Part shown: positions 58,385 to 64,000 of the stretch, piece by piece
Numbering within the stretch: the first letter of the stretch is position 1
How the letters are laid out: every line of letters begins with the position of its first letter
Source: Agmasoma carcini (nom. nud.)
Lineage: Eukaryota > Microsporidia > Thelohaniidae
Assembly: GCA_029232285.1 (NCBI GenBank)
Contig: JAOXFI010000015.1
Span: 30,683 to 94,682, forward strand
Direction: 5' to 3'
Length of the DNA stretch: 64,000 bases
Position numbers and translations under genes: made by a program
The notes under the pieces: generated by a model
The model's database searches: none
Seen by the model: only the letters and a program-made list of their open reading frames with translations
Told to the model about the DNA's origin: nothing

Positions 58385-58740
58385 ACTGGTATATCTCAAT
58401 GGTCTGAGTATGCTCACCTGTTAAAGGGTCTATATAATTTCTTTGATGATTTACTGTATAGTGCACATAATTTAAGTTTGAATATACTTGCTATTTATCA
58501 GAAAATATAATTGAACCACCTCTCACCTCTCTTTGAATGATCTGTATTACAGTTGTCCTATCTCTTATGATCAGTTCCATGGTCTATTTATCACTACAGC
58601 TTCACTATCAAATATTTCTGCAGGTTATTCGCCTTGTAATAAATAGATTCGATTTACTCTTTCTTCAACCAACAAATTTAGATTCATCTATTTGAACTAA
58701 AGTGTCCACTGTTATTAATTCGAACCGTCTACTAATACCA
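58385..58740 (-). pseudogene. Decayed Merlin transposase, copy 5
   Basis: From the right on the minus strand: VDTLVQIDESKFVG (first catalytic Asp), a frameshifted region, then RDRTTVIQIIQREVRGGSII plus FSDK (second Asp), then YSNLNYVHYTVNHQRNYIDP plus LTGEHTQTIE, which includes the conserved V-N-H and the final acidic residue in the H-T-Q-x-I-E block. All three catalytic residues can be read, but in different frames and with a stop after FSDK. It is the least degraded C-terminal half in the window. Confidence 0.8.
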
Positions 58741-58785
58741 TTTACAGATAGTATCACAACAACGGACAGTTATCTTTTTTAAAAC

Positions 58786-58887
58786 AATAGGTTTGATGAC
58801 TTAATAGGTTTGACAGTTTAATGAGTTTGACAGTTTAATAGGTTTGACAGCTATATGGGTTTGACAGCTTAATAGGTTTGATAACTT
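58786..58887 (+). repeat. 17-bp tandem repeat, six copies
   Basis: Six consecutive 17-bp units of the form AATAGGTTTGACAGTTT, with single-base changes and no length changes. It directly abuts the 5' (right) side of the minus-strand Merlin remnant. Confidence 0.9.
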
Positions 58888-59341
58888 TAATGCTAATATT
58901 TTGTTATCTTTTTGATTTGTGCTTTGAAATTCTCTCCAAACATAACCACAGCATTGACAACTCCTTTAAACATATAAATTATATTTCCTTAAAATTTTAT
59001 TACAAATAAATTATATTTAAAATATGATAAGGTTTTAATATAACTAAAATATGTTTATTTATATATTCCAAATATCTTCATTTCTTTCTGATATCACTAA
59101 TATAAGTATAATTACAAAGTTTAATACTCAAATATATATTTATACATCAACCTGAAAATATATTTTTTATTCAGAATTTTTCAATATATTTATTGAAATT
59201 AAAGGGAAAATAAATAAAATTTTTATTTGATGTTTGATATGAAAGTTTTGTAATTAGATAAAATAATTATAAAGACATTTTCCTATTTCTAAAAATTTTA
59301 TTTGATGTTTGATATGAAAATTTTGTAATTAGATAAAATTA
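58888..59341. other. AT-rich spacer before PSF2
   Basis: Contains a direct repeat of TTTGATGTTTGATATGAAA then TTTTGTAATTAGATAAAA at 59226-59262 and 59299-59338, both next to TCCTATTTCTAAA words. No gene is seen. Confidence 0.6.
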
Positions 59342-59824
59342 TTATAAAGGCATTTCAATAAGCTTATTTCCTATTTCTAAAGAATCAATAATAAAATCCT
59401 TAGACTGGTAAAACTCCCACTTAGTCAATCCTTTAACATAAAGAGCCTTTCCATCCATTTGTTTGATACCATCTCTGATCTTGTTAAGTCTTAGTCTTTT
59501 AAGATCTCTTAAGAAAAAATCATCAATTTTAAATATTGAAGAATGTTCGAAAAAGAATTCAGGGATATCAACAAAGTTATTTTCTTTCTTTTCTCTTTCC
59601 CAAATAACTTGAATGAAATCATTTTGAAGGTATGAAGGTTTAGTTATAGAACAAGAATTTGTTGATTCAAGATGAAGAGCAACCCAAAGAGGTACTTTAG
59701 CTGGTTTTAGAGTGGTAAGATGTGGTATATTGTAAGATAGAAGAGAAATGGAAGGTATTGTAAGCTTAGGAATGATAGTTACTAAATATTCTTGAGATAT
59801 GAAAATTAGCTCATCTGGAGACAT
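59342..59824 (-). CDS. PSF2: GINS complex subunit Psf2
   Basis: 160 residues, close to the usual 185-215. The N-terminus has ELIFISQEYLVTIIPKLTIP, matching E-F-x-x-E-x-x-L-V-T-I-x-P. The middle has PAKVPLWVALHLESTNSCSI, matching the V-P-L-W-x-A-x-x-L-K block. The C-terminal FFLRDLKRLRLNKIRDGIKQ corresponds to the helix with D-x-R-x-x-K-x-R. GINS holds together Cdc45 and MCM2-7 in the replicative helicase. The ATG follows AAAAAATTTT. Confidence 0.93.
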   Translation of the reverse strand: MSPDELIFISQEYLVTIIPKLTIPSISLLSYNIPHLTTLKPAKVPLWVALHLESTNSCSITKPSYLQNDFIQVIWEREKKENNFVDIPEFFFEHSSIFKIDDFFLRDLKRLRLNKIRDGIKQMDGKALYVKGLTKWEFYQSKDFIIDSLEIGNKLIEMPL

Positions 59825-59934
59825 AAAATTTTTTATTAAAAAACAATATAAAATTTTTAATTGTTTGTTAATTCAGAAGGATTAATATGATATAGGATTG
59901 AAGGGTGTTAGTTACTTAATCATATAATCAGGTT

Positions 59935-60250
59935 AGTCAGATAGTCACGTATACTAAAATCACGTATGATAGTCAATAGTCACATAAGATAGTCACCATA
60001 TACTAGTCATCATATACTAATCACATATACTAGTCACATATACTAATCACACATGATAGTCACCATATGATAGTCACATATGCTAAAATCACATATACTA
60101 GTCAATAGTCACATATGATAGTCATCATATGATAGTCACCATATACCAGTCACCATATACTAATCACATATGATAATCACATATGATAGTCACCATATAC
60201 TAATCACATATGATAATCACACATGATAGTCACACATGATAGTCACATAT
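59935..60250 (+). repeat. AGTCACATATGAT / AGTCACCATATACTA array
   Basis: About 25 units of 9-18 bp of the form (A/T)(A/G)TCAC(A/C)(C/A)TATAC or TATGATAGTCAC, in varying order (for example ACACATGATAGTCACACATG). The array is in the upstream region of PSF2. Confidence 0.85.
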
Positions 60251-60602
60251 CCTCATAACTAACATAACTAACATTATTAAGATATATCAATTATTATTAA
60301 GATAGTCTTAAATCAATTAATATTTAACTAACTTAATCTAAAATAAAAATATTCTAATTGTGAGTAAATTTAAATAAATATTTTTGTTTTAAAGTTGTAA
60401 ATTTTAAAGTTTGTTAAGGTTTTATTAAAATGAAAAAAATAAACCAAAATAAACAAAATTCAAAACATAAAAAACTAAAATGTGTTTTTAAAGATGCTTC
60501 TTTTCATCTTAATACAACCAAATAAAACATATTTGATGTGTTTTTATTAGTTAGGATACATATAGAGTGTATATGGAGTATACATGGAGTATTATTGGTA
60601 TG

Positions 60603-60770
60603 TTATGAATATGTGTGATTATGTGTGACTATGTATGATTATGTGTGACTATGTATGACTATGTATGACTATGTGTGACTATGTATGACTATGTGTGACT
60701 ATGTATGACTATGTGTGACTATATGTGACTATGTGTGACTATGTGTGACTATATATCACTATATATCACT
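60603..60770 (+). repeat. TATGTGTGAC 10-bp array
   Basis: About 16 units alternating TATGTGTGAC and TATGTATGAC, with TATATATCAC variants at the right end. Its reverse complement (GTCACACATA, GTCATACATA) uses the same vocabulary as the array at 59935-60250, making an inverted pair 350 bp apart. Confidence 0.9.
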
Positions 60771-61064
60771 ATGTTTTAAAAAGGGGTATTTATTTTATTA
60801 ACTAACTATTATATATATTATTAATAACAAATAAAATATTAAAGGCGTGTGTTTACGAAAGCTTAGCTAGTCATTTTGAATTAGTAATGGTGTTTTTGTA
60901 TAGTACAAATATATGATATGATTGACATATGACAGTATTATGATTGATTCATTATGTTTTATCATCTCTTAAGTTTTCTATTTTTTGCTGATATATTTTC
61001 TATAGAAAATTTTTACTATTTAAAATTGTTTGTTTTAAATCAGATTTTCAATATTTAAATACAA

Positions 61065-61262
61065 AAATTATGAATTATGAATTATCAGTTATGAGCTATG
61101 ACTTACTTGAGCTATGACTTACATGAGCTATTACTTACATGACTTATGACTTATGTATTACTTACTTATTTGACTTATGTATTACTTACTTATTATGACT
61201 TACTTACTTGACTTGTCTATACTAAAATATTCCTTTTATGACTTCACTTTGACTTATTTCCT
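61065..61262 (+). repeat. ATGACTTACTTGAGCT / TGACTTATGTATTACTTACT array
   Basis: Repeated TATGACTTAC, TTGAGCTATGACTTACATGAGC and then two copies of TTACTTATTTGACTTATGTA-like units. The array is degenerate on both sides. Confidence 0.8.
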
Positions 61263-61359
61263 TCTATTAGACTTGATTTCTATTTATTGACACTTTTATA
61301 AATCAACAATATTTCTATTTTAAAACCAACAGAATTGTCTAAATTATTTATTTAATTTG

Positions 61360-61602
61360 TCAATCTGCCTCTTCCGAATCCTCTAAATCTTGGCAATCAA
61401 AGCTTTTTGTCACTGTGACTATATAAGTATATGTTCTATGTATTTTACCATCCTTATAGAATTCTTCATATCCCCTCATCCCATCCAGTGTTTGGTCAAT
61501 CGAATTGTCTTTTGCCAAGCTCTTTACCACTGTCTTTGGAATTCTCGGGATTTGAGATGTTTTATAGAATTTTCTCTTTGGATTTATGTTCTTCTTACCC
61601 AT
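61360..61602 (-). CDS. Small protein of unknown function, 80 residues
   Basis: Begins MGKKNINPKRKFYKTSQIPR, a basic head of about 30 residues, and ends SFDCQDLEDSEEAD, an acidic tail. The middle carries TLDGMRGYEEFYKDGKIHRT then YTYIVTVTKSF, an alternating hydrophobic pattern compatible with a small beta structure. No signal or membrane helix. I accept it as a gene because it starts with ATG after A-run/T-run sequence, has a normal composition for a coding region in this AT-rich DNA (Gly, Arg, Asp, Cys all present), and stays open with no internal weak codons. Its composition suits a nucleolar or ribosome-associated protein, but no family is recognised. It is hemmed in by tandem arrays on both sides. 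Confidence 0.6.
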   Translation of the reverse strand: MGKKNINPKRKFYKTSQIPRIPKTVVKSLAKDNSIDQTLDGMRGYEEFYKDGKIHRTYTYIVTVTKSFDCQDLEDSEEAD

Positions 61603-62116
61603 TTAAAAAAATAAGAAAATTATTTTTAAAAAAATAAAATTTTAGATTTATTAAAAAAAAAATGAATTATTGGTTAAATATTGATAATACTAAGATATTG
61701 GTTAGTTAGTCAGATTAATAGAAATAGTTAGTCAAATTAGTTAGTCAGATTAGTTATTCAATAGTTAGTTAGTCAGATTAGTTATTCAATAGTTAGTTAG
61801 TCAGATTAGTTAGTTAGTCAGATTAGTTAGTTAGTCAGATTAGTTAGTTAGTTAGTTATTCAATAGTTAGTTAGTTAGTCAGATTAGTTAGTTAGTTAGT
61901 TAGTCATGTTAGTTAGTTAGTTAAGTTAGTTAGTTAGTCAGATTAGTTAGTTAGTTAGTCAGATTAATTAATCAATCAAATTAATATAATTAACCGTCCA
62001 GATTAACCATCCAGATTAGGTTATTTATGCAATTTAATTAATAAACATTATTATTAAAATAATTAATTTTATATTTAAAATTTTTGCTTATCAAAAAAAT
62101 ATTGTAAAAATTTTCC
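61603..62116. other. Divergent spacer with a TTAGTTAGTCAG array
   Basis: 514 bp. The array (separate entry) covers over half. The last 40 bp include AAAAATTTTCC directly before the RPB8-like start. Confidence 0.6.
61698..61968 (+). repeat. TTAGTTAGTCAGATTAG array
   Basis: About 16 units of 12-28 bp in which TTAGTTAG steps alternate with TCAGATTAG. Two units insert TTATTCAATAG. Longer stretches are almost exact (GTCAGATTAGTTAGTTAGTC). It uses the inverse vocabulary of the ACTAACTAA arrays at 11030 and 17800. Confidence 0.9.
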
Positions 62117-62455
62117 ATGCTTATTCATGAGTCCAAATATAAATTAAAAAATAAGGAAATTCGTAAATGTCTTGCAAATGCTACTTTTACATCTGAAAAG
62201 GATCTAATAACAACTGATTATTATAATAATTTGATGCAATGCTCAATTGGTGATGAATTATTAATATCTTTATATTTAAATCAAAAGCCTTGCATTGATA
62301 ATCCAAATGCTTATTGTTCTTATGGAATGATTGATGAAATATTTGATGATGGATTTAAAGGATATTTTTATGGATTGAACTTTTCTTATAAAGGTTGTAA
62401 GTTAAATAACCTTAAAGAAAATGATAAATTTTTTATGGTAATGCAAAAATTATAA
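62117..62455 (+). CDS. RPB8: RNA polymerase I/II/III shared subunit Rpb8, short form
   Basis: 112 residues. The C-terminal 50 residues carry the signature: NPNAYCSYGMIDEIFDDGFK then GYFYGLNFSYKGCKLNNLKE and FFMVMQKL. This corresponds to Rpb8's S-Y-x-M-Y-G-x-V-Y-x-F then Y-x-S-F-G-G-L-L-M-x-L-x-G, then a final Y-L-L-I-R-K. The N-terminal half is shortened relative to yeast (146) and lacks the usual F-D-R-V-S-R. Divergence is substantial, so I hold this below certainty. The ATG follows AAAAATTTTCC. Together with RPB6 it would give two of the five shared subunits in this window. Confidence 0.6.
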   Translation: MLIHESKYKLKNKEIRKCLANATFTSEKDLITTDYYNNLMQCSIGDELLISLYLNQKPCIDNPNAYCSYGMIDEIFDDGFKGYFYGLNFSYKGCKLNNLKENDKFFMVMQKL

Positions 62456-63654
62456 ATAGTTAAATTAAAAAATTTTTAAAAAATTAAATAAATTATATAT
62501 AAATTATAATGGTCATGGGTTCGATTCTTGTCTAGATGTTAAATTATTAATATTCCATTTTTTGTAAATATTTTTATATTCTATTTTTTGTAATATTTTA
62601 AAAATCAATCCATCACTTCCTTAAAAATGTGATATTAGTTACTTTTCCATAAAAAGTTTTGATGTTAAAAATTCCATTGATTTTTAAAAAAAAAATGATA
62701 AAAATTTTATATCAAAATTGATAAAAAATTTATAATCATATGTTAAATCTTGTATATCAAATTTAAACTTTTTTTTATAGCTTAGTAGTTGATAAGCTAA
62801 CCTGTAGGAATATGACAATTATTGAAAAAAATTAATTATTAGAAATATCAAGAGTAATGGATAAGGTTGTACAACTTGATGATAGAGTTTTAACTAAGAG
62901 TCTAAGTCTTATCATATCATTTTTAATTAAAACTTTGTTATGATTATAATTTTATAATACATTGTTATGATTATATTTTTATATTTTTATATTTTTATAT
63001 TTTTATATTTTTATATTTTTATATTTTTATAATTTTTATAATTTTAATATTTTTATATTTTTATATTTTTATATTTTTATATTTTTATAATTTTTATAAT
63101 ACATTGTTATGATTATAATTTTATATTTTAATATTTTTATAATTTTTATATTTCACTTTCAATCATCTTAAACAGTTACCAATTTATCTATTAATAGTTT
63201 ATGTCTTAAATGGATTCTCATCAATCTTTTTTACTTTTTCTTATTTTTAATAAAAATAAACAATACCACACCTTCTCTAAATTCTTATCATTTTTATATT
63301 GTTAAAATACTCAAATAAAGTCATTAAATACCACCCATTTATTATAACTCTAACAATCTAAATTGTGGTAGCCACATAATTCATTTTTGTTTAACATTGA
63401 ATTTTAAGTATAATAATATTCAAAAATAATGATAGAATCAAATCTGAGATTATAATACAATTGTTTAAAAATATTGAGCTATTGTTAAATGGTAGAGATA
63501 AATTAATAACACTTCTATAAGATTTGGGGTGTTAAAGAGGAATTATTTATCCCAAATCTATCATATTTCTTATAAAAGAATATTGATAAATCATTAGCTA
63601 TTATATTAAAAATTCAGTTAAATTAAAGGTATATGTATTATTCTATTATGTTAT
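62456..63654. other. Gene-free AT-rich stretch with ATATTTTT array
   Basis: 1.2 kb. The short-unit array at 62965-63150 is described separately. A GGTTCGATTCT word near 62518 looks like a tRNA T-loop, but no matching arms exist. No gene is seen. Confidence 0.5.
62935..63150 (+). repeat. ATATTTTT 8-bp array within a larger duplication
   Basis: About 18 units of ATATTTTT (62968-63086) with small interruptions such as TTTTTATAATTTTTATAATT. The flanking text TACATTGTTATGATTATAAT (or TATATT) occurs at about 62960 and again at 63100, so the array lies inside a duplication of about 145 bp. Confidence 0.85.
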
Positions 63655-64000
63655 AAAGGACAGGTGTTGTTTATCAGGTTGATGAAAGTAGATATAAACA
63701 CAAGAGAGGTAGGTATCACAATAATGATGTATACCGTATTAAAATAATGATGTATACCGTATCACAAGTATACCGTATCAGTGATACCTCATCAATACTA
63801 GTCAAAATATACATTGAACATGTTACTGATAGAAGTACGTCGACCTTATTATCAGACGTGTCTGTAGAGAGGGTACAGTGATCATACAATCAATCATAGT
63901 GTTAACCTTTACTCATACTCAGAATATTGAATCATATTGGGGAAATGTCAAGACAATTATAATAATTTACAATATAATAGAATAGAATAGAATAGAATAG
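63655..64000 (+). pseudogene. Decayed Merlin transposase, copy 6, running off the window
   Basis: Begins with VYQVDESRYKHKRGRYHNND at about 63670-63730 (first catalytic Asp). After frameshifts, TINHSVN (about 63885) is the V-N-H block, and THTQNIESYWGNVKTI (about 63912-63960) is the last block, with the third acidic residue in NIES and the following W intact. A TATACCGTAT-type short repeat interrupts the region between them at 63725-63780. The right edge of the window ends in five copies of AATAG, a possible new microsatellite. Confidence 0.75.
63725..63785 (+). repeat. ATAATGATGTATACCGTAT direct repeat inside Merlin copy 6
   Basis: AATAATGATGTATACCGTAT occurs twice in succession, followed by further copies of GTATACCGTATCA. 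It interrupts the transposase between its first and second catalytic blocks. Confidence 0.8.

Larger units (their letters stand above)
59825..61359. other. Repeat-filled spacer between PSF2 and an 80-residue gene
   Basis: 1.5 kb containing three tandem arrays described separately. The sequence between them (60250-60600, 60780-61060) is AT-rich with no gene. Confidence 0.6.

Noticed and set aside
59935..61968. CRISPR-like repetition
   Set aside because: Units are short, contiguous and variable with no spacers; these are eukaryotic tandem repeats.
62505..62545. tRNA-like T-loop (GGTTCGATTCT)
   Set aside because: The supporting stem is mostly G-T pairs and no acceptor or D arm is found upstream.

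Overview
The window looks like nuclear DNA of a microsporidium. It is very AT-rich. All recognisable genes are intron-free, encode proteins clearly shorter than their yeast or animal counterparts, and belong to the eukaryotic core set (MCM3, PSF2, RPN6, RPB6, delta-COP, beta-adaptin, histone H2B, NOL10/Enp2, MRD1, LCB2). Almost every start codon follows an A-run/T-run signal of the AAAATTTT type within a few bases, often with a short C-run directly before the ATG. Such signals are described for microsporidia. Low gene density and abundant decayed Merlin and Tc1/mariner transposons fit an expanded genome of the Nosema/Vairimorpha type. That placement is an inference. Layout: 1-1.1 kb is a decayed Tc1/mariner element. 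1.4-13.8 kb is gene-rich: NIF3-like, a possible cap-binding subunit, MCM3, a copper P-type ATPase with an expanded internal repeat, a PIG-L deacetylase, Enp2/NOL10, a secreted Cys-rich protein, Cfd1, V-ATPase subunit e and LCB2. 13.8-17.9 kb has no intact gene and carries a decayed Merlin transposase. 17.9-32.6 kb is the densest block: Sqt1/AAMP-like, insulysin-type protease, RPB6, delta-COP, uS19, Utp18-like, tRNA-Trp, PIP kinase, uL24, Rna15/CstF64, HIT hydrolase, Trm4/NSUN2 and a CUE-Smr protein. 32.6-38.8 kb is a second transposon graveyard. 38.8-45.0 kb carries MRD1, a coiled-coil protein, histone H2B and a SUMO-like-domain protein. 45.0-49.0 kb and 50.3-53.5 kb are further graveyards on either side of an NDC1-like membrane protein. 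53.5-62.5 kb carries beta-adaptin, RPN6, PSF2, an 80-residue unknown and an RPB8-like protein, separated by short-unit tandem arrays. The last 350 bases hold another Merlin remnant. Themes: ribosome production is prominent (uS19, uL24, Enp2, Mrd1, Utp18-like, Sqt1-like), as are membrane traffic (delta-COP, beta-adaptin, V-ATPase e), sphingolipid, GPI and phosphoinositide enzymes, and replication (MCM3, PSF2). I see no operons, CRISPR arrays or complete mobile elements. The most unusual content is outside the genes: at least seven decayed transposase copies of two superfamilies, a dispersed ~300-bp repeat present about six times, and several distinct tandem arrays. All product names rest on motif recognition by eye; no database search was run.
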